A stretch of DNA of 64,000 nt. Origin: Arthrobacter sp. ISL-95. GTDB lineage: Bacteria > Actinomycetota > Actinomycetes > Actinomycetales > Micrococcaceae. The notes below the pieces were generated by a model. That model had not been told where the DNA came from and ran no database searches. It saw only the letters and a list, made by a program, of their open reading frames with translations. A program made the position numbers and the translations under genes. The stretch lies in contig NZ_JAGGPR010000003.1 in the NCBI RefSeq assembly GCF_018613695.1, forward strand, positions 62,001-126,000. The letters are read 5' to 3'. Below are positions 25,803 to 33,235 of the stretch, piece by piece (the stretch's first letter is position 1; each line of letters starts with the position of its first letter).

Positions 25803-26720
25803 ATGATCGATATTTCGGCGTTGAGGGCCTTAGTGGCCGTTGAGCAGCATGGCTCTGTTGTGGCGGCATCGGACGTGATGGGCTTCAGTCCATCCGCAGT
25901 ATCGCAACAGATCAAGAAACTCGAGAAGCAAACCGGCGTCACCGTCCTGGAACGCAATGGGCGGGGGGTGCTTCTCACGGAGCGCGGCCTGGCATTGGCG
26001 GGCTACGGTCGGCGGATCATGGGCGAGCTCGAAGAACTCCAAGCCACCCTGCTGGCAGATCCCGCGAAACCGTCCGGTTTGCTGAGGCTCGTTGCTTTTT
26101 CCACGGCTTGCCGAGGCCTGGTGGGACCGGTTCTCGGGCGTATGGCGGCTGAGCACTCCACCTTGGACATCACCGTACTGGCCGAGGATCCCCGCGAGGC
26201 AGTGCAAAGAGTCGCGTCCGGCGAAGCGGAACTCGCGGTAGTCCATAACTGGAACTCGGTACCCTTGGTGATCCCCGAGAACCTGGTGCTTGAGGATCTT
26301 TGCACTGACCAGGCCGATGTCCTCGTCAACAGCACCCACGCACTCGCCGGAAGCGCCGCCGTCGAGCGTGAAGACTTACTCAACGAGACGTGGATCAGCA
26401 CCCCGGCGGGTGCCATCTGCAATGAGGCTTTGTTGCAGATCTTTGCGGGACTAGGCAAAGTCCCCGACATCCGCATATACGATCCCGACTTTTCCACCCA
26501 CGTCGCGATGGTGGAGCAAGGCGTGGCGGTAGCACTGGTGCCGCGGCTCGGCAGGCCTCCACTTCCTGACGGAGTGGTTGCCATCCCGGTGATCAACCCC
26601 GTGCAGCAACGGTCCGTGGGCGTGGTGTACCGGAGGACGATGACCGCCAGCCCCAACATCCGGATCGCCGTTCGAATGCTTCGCGAAGTGGCGGATTCGT
26701 TGCCCCTGCCGCAAGGCTGA
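25803..26720 (+). CDS. LysR-family regulator, divergent from the EamA exporter
   Basis: A 305-residue LysR protein with an N-terminal winged helix (ISALRALVAVEQHGSVVAAS, SPSAVSQQIKKLEKQTG) and a periplasmic-binding-like effector domain. The ATG at 25803 has no Shine-Dalgarno, but TAGATT at 25791-25796 sits at -12 to -7, so the mRNA is probably leaderless. Divergent to the EamA gene, in the common arrangement where LysR activates a small-molecule exporter. Effector unknown. Confidence 0.92.
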   Translation: MIDISALRALVAVEQHGSVVAASDVMGFSPSAVSQQIKKLEKQTGVTVLERNGRGVLLTERGLALAGYGRRIMGELEELQATLLADPAKPSGLLRLVAFSTACRGLVGPVLGRMAAEHSTLDITVLAEDPREAVQRVASGEAELAVVHNWNSVPLVIPENLVLEDLCTDQADVLVNSTHALAGSAAVEREDLLNETWISTPAGAICNEALLQIFAGLGKVPDIRIYDPDFSTHVAMVEQGVAVALVPRLGRPPLPDGVVAIPVINPVQQRSVGVVYRRTMTASPNIRIAVRMLREVADSLPLPQG

Positions 26721-26769
26721 TCAGGAGCGATCACGTCACACAGTGGAACATTCGACGCTCATGCAGCTG

Positions 26770-26788
26770 TTAGCTTAGGCTAACCTTA
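26770..26788. promoter_or_regulatory. Iron box (DtxR/IdeR-type operator)
   Basis: The 19 bases match the IdeR/DtxR consensus TTAGGTTAGGCTAACCTAA at 17 positions (differences at positions 5 and 18). It lies 58 bases before the start of the 108-residue gene at 26846 and 50 bases after the LysR stop, so it should control the former. Repression by iron-loaded DtxR/IdeR is the established role of such sites. Confidence 0.8.
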
Positions 26789-26845
26789 CCTAGCTGCCGC
26801 GCCATCCGAGGGCCCGGCCGTCGACTCCTTGAAGGGGCCCGAACT

Positions 26846-27172
26846 GTGGAAGCAATCCTCTTTCCGACGGACATGAACCACCACCACACGTATGGTCTGG
26901 TGAGCTACATCCTGATTGACGACGGACTCTATCCCAGCGCCCACAATCGGCGGGATCCCTACGCACTTCCGGCGTTCGACATCCGCGGCCAATGGGTTTA
27001 CCCCAGCCGCTACAACGAATATTTGGCACCGCAGTTGCCGGTCTACATGTTCGACGGCGAATACCTGATCGCCACCGGGCACGGCGAAGAAGCCGCGGGC
27101 TTGCCGGTGTTCGAGATCCGCTGCATGTGCATGCCGCAACTGTCCTACGGGGACTCAAACAACCCGCAATAG
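26846..27172 (+). CDS. Uncharacterised 108-aa protein behind an iron box
   Basis: I do not recognise the family. The protein has no signal peptide or membrane segment. It contains a histidine-rich N-terminus (MNHHHTYG), several Tyr/Pro-rich strands (YALPAFDIRGQWVYPSR) and a C-terminal CMCMP cysteine pair, residues that could bind metal. The GTG start has GAAGGGG upstream. A near-consensus DtxR/IdeR box 58 bases upstream predicts expression in low iron. It ends one base before the convergent sixA-like gene ends. Confidence 0.78.
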   Translation: MEAILFPTDMNHHHTYGLVSYILIDDGLYPSAHNRRDPYALPAFDIRGQWVYPSRYNEYLAPQLPVYMFDGEYLIATGHGEEAAGLPVFEIRCMCMPQLSYGDSNNPQ

Positions 27173-27697
27173 TTATTGGCGGGGAACTGTGAAGTGCGTC
27201 AACCGAGCATCCTGCCCGTCCAGTTCAGCCCACAACTTTTCCGTTTCCATCACCGTCAACGCACTCGTTGGGTATCTGGTGGCGGCATCCATGTAGGCGT
27301 CATGGTTAGAATCGCGGGAGGCCAGGTGCATGGCAAGATCCTGGACTCCAGGCATGTGGGAAATGACCATCAGCGTGGTCACAGTGTCCGGAACGTGGTT
27401 GATGACCGTCAACATGCGGTTAGCCGAGGCGGAGTACAGCCCATCTTCAAGCTTGGGTGTCGGGGCTTTGTCACCCAACTCGTCGCACACCCAGGTGCAG
27501 GTCTGACGGGTTCTCAACGCTGACGAGCACAGAATGAAATCAGGTACCACACCGTTCCGGAGCAACCATTTACCGGCCAGCGGAGCCTCCCGATGCCCGC
27601 GCTCCTGCAAGGGACGCTCATGATCAGGCACGCCCGTGGGCCAATCAGCCTTGGCATGCCGCATGATCACCAGGCGCTTAATGTGATGGTCACTCAT
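27173..27697 (-). CDS. SixA-like histidine phosphatase
   Basis: A 174-residue member of the histidine phosphatase superfamily. The catalytic RHG-type motif is LVIMRHAKAD near the N-terminus, and the second histidine is in MVISHMPGVQDLA. SixA-type enzymes dephosphorylate phosphohistidine proteins; actinobacterial members are poorly studied. It converges with the iron-box gene with one base between stops. It appears monocistronic, and no partner phosphorelay is adjacent. Confidence 0.9.
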   Translation of the reverse strand: MSDHHIKRLVIMRHAKADWPTGVPDHERPLQERGHREAPLAGKWLLRNGVVPDFILCSSALRTRQTCTWVCDELGDKAPTPKLEDGLYSASANRMLTVINHVPDTVTTLMVISHMPGVQDLAMHLASRDSNHDAYMDAATRYPTSALTVMETEKLWAELDGQDARLTHFTVPRQ

Positions 27698-28003
27698 AAC
27701 CCAACCCTATCCGGCGCAGGCTCCCTTCCCCCGCGGCTTCCTGACCTTCTTTCGACAGAGGACAGCCCTAGGTCAACCTGGTGCGGTTGCTCACGGGGCT
27801 GTTGACACGTCAAAGTCGGTCAGGACCACTCGCACGCCGCTCCGTCATCACCAACTTTGAATCCACGGACCCTTGGACACGCCGTGCAGCGGGCGTGTTG
27901 AGGGGATTTCGCGGCCAATGTGGGTGGTGGCCGCACACTCCGACGCGCAGGCGCAAAGGGATCGTCCCGCGAGAGTGGCAGCACCACGGGATTACCCCGC
28001 AAA
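27698..28003. other. Non-coding spacer, about 300 bp
   Basis: Upstream of the leftward sixA-like gene and downstream of the leftward winged-helix gene. Open frames are short and lack Shine-Dalgarno support. I see no RNA gene or repeat; it probably carries the promoter of the phosphatase gene. Confidence 0.5.
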
Positions 28004-28042
28004 AGCGAAAGCGCCCGCCCTTACAGGACGAACGCTTTCGCT
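28004..28042 (-). terminator. Hairpin after the winged-helix gene
   Basis: A 10-bp perfect stem AGCGAAAGCG/CGCTTTCGCT with a 19-base loop, just beyond the stop of the leftward gene. There is no T-run, so strength is uncertain. Confidence 0.5.
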
Positions 28043-28052
28043 GCAGTGGTGC

Positions 28053-28919
28053 TTAGATCGAGTATTCCGGAGCGGCCCAGACAATAACTTCGGGGTGCTC
28101 ATAGAAGCGGTAGCCTTGGCCGCGGACCGTGCGGACGGTGTTGGCGAGGCGACCGAGCTTGGAACGGAGACGACGGATGTGGACGTCGATGGTGCGCTCG
28201 TTGGGCACCTCTTCGGCATTGCGCCACAGGCCCTCAAGCAATTCGTCACGACCCACGGTGCGGGTGCCGTTTTCGACGAGGTAATTGAGGAGTTCGAATT
28301 CCTTGAACGTCAGGTTCAGGGATTCGCCGTCGAGGTGCACTTCGCGGCGGGCGAGGTCGATCAGCACGCCGGAGGGGCGGGATTCCTGCTGCGGCGTCGG
28401 ACGGGCGGCTTCGGTGCGCTGGCGTGCGGCAACGGTGGGGTCGCCGAAGGTGGAACGCACGACGTCGAGTGCTGAGCCGGGTGCCCCGGCGGGGGCAACT
28501 GCGACGGCGGCGTAGCTCTCCGCGCCGGTCACGAGGGACTGGGCGTAGGCCCGGATTTCCTGGGCAAGTTTGGCGATGGAAGTTCCCGCAGCGGCTGCGG
28601 TGTCTTCGTCAATGCCCATGTAGAGGACAAATCCGCGGGCCACATTGTCGTTGGCAACGGGGCGGAGCTTGTCCGACTGCGCAATCACAGGGGTGGGCGC
28701 AGTCATGGGCGCCGGCTCTGCTGTGGGGACCGCACGCAGCTGCCCATAGGAGTTGGGGTTGTAGCCCTGCGGCACATAACCGGGAGCCTGCTGCCCTGCC
28801 CCTTGGGGAGCTGGAGAGTAGCCGGGGCGATTGCCGAAGCCGGGGCGAAGCCCTGCGTTCGACGCGGCCTTGTTGGCGTTACGGACGGAGATGTGGACGT
28901 ATCCAGATGCAACTGACAT
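28053..28919 (-). CDS. Orphan OmpR/PhoB-type winged-helix regulator without receiver domain
   Basis: A 288-residue protein. The C-terminal part (about residues 185-274) is an OmpR/PhoB winged helix with LTFKEFELLNYLVENGTR, RTIDVHIRRLRSKLG and VRTVRGQGYRFYE. The N-terminus has no phosphoacceptor receiver; it is a Gly/Pro/Gln/Tyr-rich disordered stretch (about 20-75), then a small folded region (about 85-145, GFVLYMGIDEDTAAAAG) that may sense a signal or dimerise. GAGGTAA precedes the ATG. It lies divergent from the PhoPR-like system across a long AT-rich spacer. Confidence 0.85.
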   Translation of the reverse strand: MSVASGYVHISVRNANKAASNAGLRPGFGNRPGYSPAPQGAGQQAPGYVPQGYNPNSYGQLRAVPTAEPAPMTAPTPVIAQSDKLRPVANDNVARGFVLYMGIDEDTAAAAGTSIAKLAQEIRAYAQSLVTGAESYAAVAVAPAGAPGSALDVVRSTFGDPTVAARQRTEAARPTPQQESRPSGVLIDLARREVHLDGESLNLTFKEFELLNYLVENGTRTVGRDELLEGLWRNAEEVPNERTIDVHIRRLRSKLGRLANTVRTVRGQGYRFYEHPEVIVWAAPEYSI

Positions 28920-29678
28920 GGAGTGCTTACCTCAAAAGTGAATAGCCGTCATCGCGGCTTCGAATGCTGGTTGTCCCCGCAATGAGTTTGGGGAAGGGCG
29001 CCCAACGCTGGGCTAGGGGGCGAATGCCTGAAACTTCTTGGGGTGGAAAGTTAGGCTTGCATTCGACAACAGCGGTCATCATGGCCAGCGGGTGTACTGG
29101 GCCAGGTTGCTGCGGCTGCAGGTGCTGTTGAGTTCTTGTTCACATTGGAAGTGTGCAACGTAACAATGGCAACACGCAAGTAACAAAGCGCTGAACCGTC
29201 CACATTTTGAGACGCAGAGGTCTATTGTGCTGCAAATCACAATTCAGCTGAGCGTGTAAATGAATGGCATTTCATTCGTCTGGAGCGAGAAATATTCGAC
29301 GTCCAGTGAATTTTCTTCGGTGAATCGGGCATGATGTGCATCCGCGTTCCCGTGAACCGCCACGCCGCGGAATCTCACGATCTGAAACAGTTGTTGTCCA
29401 ATCGTGCGAAGCCGCGCTCAACAAATTCTTCAGAAAATTCTGCTACAAGCTGTAGAAACAGCTAAACCCAAGGATCTGCGCCTAAGGGGACAGGGATAGC
29501 TGCACTCGTGGGGAAATCCCAAGCAGGGACTACTGCCCGCCAGGCATGTTGAGGAGTAGTGGCTCATGTGACCTGTGGACAGGCGTGTTTCGGCACCCCC
29601 CTCTCGCTAGTGTTGACTCACAGGGTCCTCACAGGGCCGGCAAAGCGCTGGCATACCGGCAGAACAGAGAGTTGTCCC
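28920..29678. other. Long AT-rich regulatory spacer between divergent regulators
   Basis: About 760 bases without a convincing gene, much more AT-rich than the surroundings around 29150-29450. It holds a GTAACAA direct repeat 20 bases apart (29160-29166 and 29180-29186) and, near the right end, a PhoP-type direct repeat. It must carry both divergent promoters. A small RNA is possible, but I see no definite terminator. Confidence 0.6.
29617..29636 (+). promoter_or_regulatory. PhoP-type direct-repeat operator
   Basis: TCACAGG-N4-TCACAGG, part of two CTCACAGGG units with an 11-base period. This matches the architecture of the Mycobacterium PhoP site (TCACAGC-N4-TCACAGC). A TTGACT at 29613-29618 overlaps its left edge. 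It is about 43-60 bases upstream of the PhoP-like regulator, implying autoregulation. Confidence 0.6.
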
Positions 29679-30419
29679 ATGGCCTCCTCGCACTCCATGA
29701 CCAACAACCTCCCCCAGCTGTCACACCCGGACGGTTCCCCGATCCGCGCCCTGGTGGTGGACGATGAACCCAGCCTTGCCGAACTCATGAGCATGGGCCT
29801 GCGGATGGCGGGCTGGTCTGTGGCCGTGGCCGGCGACGGTCCCGAGGCTGTGAAGCTTGCGAAGGATTTTCGCCCTGACGTATTGGTCCTGGACGTCATG
29901 CTCCCCGGCTTCGACGGCGTGGAGGTCCTCAACCGCATCCGCACCTTCGCCCCGGAAGTTCCCGCGCTGTTCCTCACCGCCAAGGATGCCGTGCAGGACC
30001 GCATTGTGGGGCTCGCTGCCGGTGGTGACGACTACGTGACCAAGCCTTTCAGCATGGAAGAAGTCCTCCTTCGCCTCCACCGCCTGGTCCAGCGTTCGGG
30101 GGTGGCCGCCATGGACACTGCCGAACTTGTGGTGGGCGATCTCATCCTGAACTTGGACACCCGCGAAGTCACCCGGGGCGGCGAGGACATCCCACTCACT
30201 GCCACACAGTTTGAGCTTTTGCGCTACCTCATGGAGAACCCCAAACGGGTGGTCAGCAAAGCCCAGATCCTTGACCGCGTGTGGGACTACGACTTCGGCG
30301 GCCAGGCCAACATCGTGGAACTCTACATTTCCTACCTTCGGAAGAAGATTGAAGCCAATCATCCGCCCATGATCCACACCATCCGTGGCGCCGGATACGT
30401 CATCAAGCCAGCGGACTAG
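29679..30419 (+). CDS. Response regulator, PhoP-like (OmpR family)
   Basis: About 246 residues. The receiver domain has acidic pair DD (28-29), phosphoacceptor D72 in VLDVMLPG, and K122 in YVTKPF. The C-terminal winged helix holds LTATQFELLRYLMENP and NIVELYISYLRKKIE. ALFLTAKDAVQDRIVGLAAGGDDY and WDYDFGG closely resemble Mycobacterium tuberculosis PhoP from memory. The ATG at 29679 is chosen by the domain boundary; upstream in-frame ATGs add an atypical leader. The histidine kinase gene follows after two bases. An 11-bp direct repeat of PhoP type lies upstream. Confidence 0.93.
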   Translation: MASSHSMTNNLPQLSHPDGSPIRALVVDDEPSLAELMSMGLRMAGWSVAVAGDGPEAVKLAKDFRPDVLVLDVMLPGFDGVEVLNRIRTFAPEVPALFLTAKDAVQDRIVGLAAGGDDYVTKPFSMEEVLLRLHRLVQRSGVAAMDTAELVVGDLILNLDTREVTRGGEDIPLTATQFELLRYLMENPKRVVSKAQILDRVWDYDFGGQANIVELYISYLRKKIEANHPPMIHTIRGAGYVIKPAD

Positions 30420-30421
30420 CG

Positions 30422-31939
30422 TTGAGCACACTTTCAGGAGTGGCCAAAAGCTCAGGTATCGCCGGAAAGCCACAGCGAAGCTGGCTCAACCCGTCCACCT
30501 GGCACTTGCGCACCCGGTTGGTCCTGGTGGCCATGGCCCTGCTGGTGGCCATCTGCGGAGCAATCGGGATTGTCAGCTACGCGTCCATGGACATGGTTTT
30601 CAATAAACAGCTGGACATACAGTTGCAGCAGGCGTCCAGCCGCGCCAATAACTTCGGTAGGCCGCCGTCCAACTTTCCTTCTTCACCTTCAGGAAGACCT
30701 GATCCGTTGGAGGCGCGCGGTCAGGCCGCAGGAACGTTGAACGCCCGGTTCGACGGATCCACGGTGAGCAGTTCGGGCCTGATTGACGCCAAAGGTAACC
30801 GCGTCTCCCTCTCCGGCGCGGACGAGCAAGTGCTGCTGGATCTGACCAAGGACAACCGTCCCGTGGACCGTTCGCTCTCCAATGGCGACTATCGGCTGGT
30901 GGCGGTCGAAAGCCCGTATGGTGATGTGATCGTGACGGGGCTGCCCTTGGCGGACAAGCAAAGCGCCGAGGCCTCGCTGGTGCGGACCATGGTGTTGGTT
31001 TCGTTGGGTGGACTGGTGCTGATCGGGCTCGCAGGTACGGTGATCATCCGGCGGACCATGCGGCCGTTGGAGCAGCTCTCCGAGGTGGCCACCAAGGTCT
31101 CGCGCCTCCCTCTCGACGCCGGTGAGGTGGCACTTGCGGTGCGCGTACCGCCGTCGGCCTCTCATCCAGGGACGGAAGTGGGCAGCGTAGGCCATGCTTT
31201 GAACCAAATGCTGAACAACGTCTCCAACGCACTGGAAGCAAGGCAGGAAAGCGAAACCAAAGTGCGCCAGTTCGTCGCTGATGCATCGCACGAACTCCGC
31301 ACGCCGCTCACCGCGATCCGTGGCTACACCGAGCTGCTAAGGATGACCGAGAACTTCACTGACGACGGCAGGAAGTCGTTGGTGCGCATGCAAAGCCAAT
31401 CCGAACGCATGACCACTTTGGTGGAGGATCTTCTGTTGTTGGCCAGGCTGGACGAGGGCCAGCCTTTGAAGGTTGAGGACGTTGACCTCACCCAATTGGT
31501 GATCGAGACAGTCAGTGACGAGAAAGTCATGGCACCGGATCACATTTGGCAGCTTCAGCTCCCTGATGAACCTGTTATGGTCCGCGGTGATGCGACGCAA
31601 CTGCACCAGGTGCTGGCCAATCTGTTGTCCAATGCGCGCAAACACACCGACCCCGGCACCACCGTGGTCACGTGCGTTTTGCTCTCCGCCGATGGCAGCG
31701 CCAAGGTCACAGTGACGGATAACGGCCCGGGCATTCCCGCAGATTTCCAAGGCCGGATCTTTTCCCGCTTTGCTCGCGCCGATGCCGCCAGGTCAGGCTC
31801 TGAAGGCACCTCCGGACTTGGCCTGTCCATTGTTGAATCCATCATTTCGGCACATGGCGGTAGCGTGGAAGTGACCTCCCGCCCCGGACGCACAGAGTTC
31901 GCCCTCCGGCTCCCCGCCTCTAGCAACGAAGGCACATAA
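30422..31939 (+). CDS. Sensor histidine kinase, PhoR-like
   Basis: About 505 residues with two membrane segments (about 31-53 and 188-209) flanking a ~130-residue extracytoplasmic sensor, then HAMP, a HisKA domain with phosphoacceptor H290 in FVADASHELRTPL, and an HATPase domain with the N box (NLLSNARKH), G1 DNGPGIP and G2 GTSGLGLS. It should phosphorylate the regulator encoded two bases upstream. The start is uncertain: TTG at 30422 gives a 30-residue basic leader; a GTG at 30440 is an alternative. The sensor domain is Ser/Pro-rich near residues 80-95. Signal unknown. Confidence 0.93.
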   Translation: MSTLSGVAKSSGIAGKPQRSWLNPSTWHLRTRLVLVAMALLVAICGAIGIVSYASMDMVFNKQLDIQLQQASSRANNFGRPPSNFPSSPSGRPDPLEARGQAAGTLNARFDGSTVSSSGLIDAKGNRVSLSGADEQVLLDLTKDNRPVDRSLSNGDYRLVAVESPYGDVIVTGLPLADKQSAEASLVRTMVLVSLGGLVLIGLAGTVIIRRTMRPLEQLSEVATKVSRLPLDAGEVALAVRVPPSASHPGTEVGSVGHALNQMLNNVSNALEARQESETKVRQFVADASHELRTPLTAIRGYTELLRMTENFTDDGRKSLVRMQSQSERMTTLVEDLLLLARLDEGQPLKVEDVDLTQLVIETVSDEKVMAPDHIWQLQLPDEPVMVRGDATQLHQVLANLLSNARKHTDPGTTVVTCVLLSADGSAKVTVTDNGPGIPADFQGRIFSRFARADAARSGSEGTSGLGLSIVESIISAHGGSVEVTSRPGRTEFALRLPASSNEGT

Positions 31940-32055
31940 CGAATCGGGCAAGTCGACTCACCGGCGCCGTGATCTCTGTTACCTAAATGTGACTTCTCGG
32001 GAAACCTCCTGTACCGTCGAAAGGGTGGGTTGTCCCTAGCAGGCCCACATCCGGG

Positions 32056-32230
32056 ATGCGCCGAGCTCTGCCACTTCCCGGAGTCCGTTCTTTCTCCGAG
32101 GCAGAGACGGGGGACCCAGAGTCTCCGGACCCAGGCATTTATGCCGGTCCTTGGGGTGAAGCCGCAGCGTGATGCGCGGCCGGATGACCTCATCCGAACC
32201 CGACAGCTAACTCCGCAGGCGCTGAGAGGT
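32056..32230 (+). promoter_or_regulatory. ydaO-yuaA (cyclic di-AMP) riboswitch
   Basis: The 5' leader of the SLT gene contains the conserved blocks of this riboswitch in order: a CTCTGCC/GGCAGAG pairing, GGGGGACCCA, TTGGGGTGAAGCC, GGATGACC/ATCCGAACC, and CCCGACAGCTAACTCCGCAGGCG near the 3' end, immediately before the Shine-Dalgarno. In actinobacteria this class commonly controls cell-wall hydrolases and resuscitation-promoting factors, generally turning expression off at high c-di-AMP. Boundaries are approximate. Confidence 0.93.
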
Positions 32231-32236
32231 AATCAC

Positions 32237-33100
32237 ATGTCTGAATTTAACGATCAGTCGCGCCCTTCGGCGCGTCACCGCGATGACCACAACGCACCGT
32301 TGACCAAGTCGCAAGCTGTCCTCAAGAACGCTGCCCGCGAGGGCAAGTCCGGCCACCGCATGTCAGTTGTAGCCGGTGTTGTTGCGGCCGCACTGGGCGT
32401 TGCATCGCTCGGAACTGCCGCTAACGCCGCACTGACCCTCCCTGAGGCTAGCCGCGTTGCCGGAACCCAAGCCAGCGCGCAGGCCAGCAGCAACAAGCCA
32501 GCTGAAATCTCTGCTTCCCTGGATGCTGCCGCCGCCAAGGGCGCCGCTGACCGGGCTGCTGCGGACAAGGCCGCTGCTGAGAAGGCTGCTGCCGATAAGG
32601 CGGCCGCTGACCAAGCAGCAGCCGCACAGGCCGCTGCCGATAAGGTTGCCGCAGACCAGGCTGCCGCCCAAGCCGCAGCCGAGAAGGCTGCTGCTGACGC
32701 CGCTGCCAAGCAGGCCGCCGACGCCGCTGCAGCCGCTGCCGCCGCACAAGCCGCAGAAGCCGCAGCCGCTGCTGCCGCCCCCAAGGCCGTAGACGATCCC
32801 GCTGCTGCAAAGGCCTACGCCGCGAGCGTCCTGGGTAGCTACGGCTGGAGCGCAGCTGAGATGACCGCTTTGAACACCCTGTGGGAGAAGGAATCCAACT
32901 GGAAGACCACTGCCACGAACGCTTCCAGCGGCGCCTACGGCATTGTCCAGTCCCTGCCTGCTTCCAAGATGGCGTCAGTTGGCGCTGACTGGCAGACCAA
33001 CTACCAGACCCAGATCAAGTGGGGCCTGAACTACATCAAGGAGCGCTACGGATCCCCGTCGGCTGCCTTGGCCTTCCACCTGGCCAACAACTGGTACTAA
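32237..33100 (+). CDS. Secreted SLT/Rpf-like cell-wall hydrolase under a c-di-AMP riboswitch
   Basis: A 287-residue exported protein. A signal peptide with an unusually long basic N-region ends near GTAANA-ALTLPEASR. Residues about 90-190 are a low-complexity AADKAA/AAEKAA repeat that should form a long helix or linker, and the C-terminal ~95 residues are a lysozyme-like lytic transglycosylase/resuscitation-promoting-type domain (ALNTLWEKESNWKTTATN with the likely catalytic Glu, GAYGIVQSLPASKMA, YIKERYGSP, ending NNWY). GAGAGG precedes the ATG. It should cleave peptidoglycan during growth or division, with expression set by the riboswitch. Confidence 0.92.
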   Translation: MSEFNDQSRPSARHRDDHNAPLTKSQAVLKNAAREGKSGHRMSVVAGVVAAALGVASLGTAANAALTLPEASRVAGTQASAQASSNKPAEISASLDAAAAKGAADRAAADKAAAEKAAADKAAADQAAAAQAAADKVAADQAAAQAAAEKAAADAAAKQAADAAAAAAAAQAAEAAAAAAAPKAVDDPAAAKAYAASVLGSYGWSAAEMTALNTLWEKESNWKTTATNASSGAYGIVQSLPASKMASVGADWQTNYQTQIKWGLNYIKERYGSPSAALAFHLANNWY

Positions 33101-33116
33101 ACCAGACTGCTTGATT

Positions 33117-33184
33117 GCCGCGCCCGTTGCCGCCGTTCGCACCAGTACCTACTGGAGCGTATGGCGGGAACGGGCGCGGCTTTT
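33117..33184 (+). terminator. Terminator after the SLT gene
   Basis: A long stem with outer arms GCCGCGCCCGTT (33117-33128) and AACGGGCGCGGC (33169-33180), imperfect inner pairing, then TTTT. It lies 17 bases beyond the stop. Confidence 0.88.
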
Positions 33185-33235
33185 GCCGTTTCACAGGTGC
33201 TGCGGGTGGTTTACAGGTACCTCCACCCAGGAACA

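Noticed and set aside
27781..28056. Possible small plus-strand gene in the 27.7-28.0 kb spacer
   Set aside because: Arg-rich frame without Shine-Dalgarno, and it overlaps the hairpin of the opposite gene.
29559..29678. Upstream in-frame ATG of the PhoP-like regulator
   Set aside because: The extra 40 residues would be encoded across the predicted operator and promoter and do not resemble a receiver-domain N-terminus.
32275..32784. Minus-strand alanine-rich frame opposite the SLT gene
   Set aside because: It only mirrors the repetitive AADKAA codons of the real gene.
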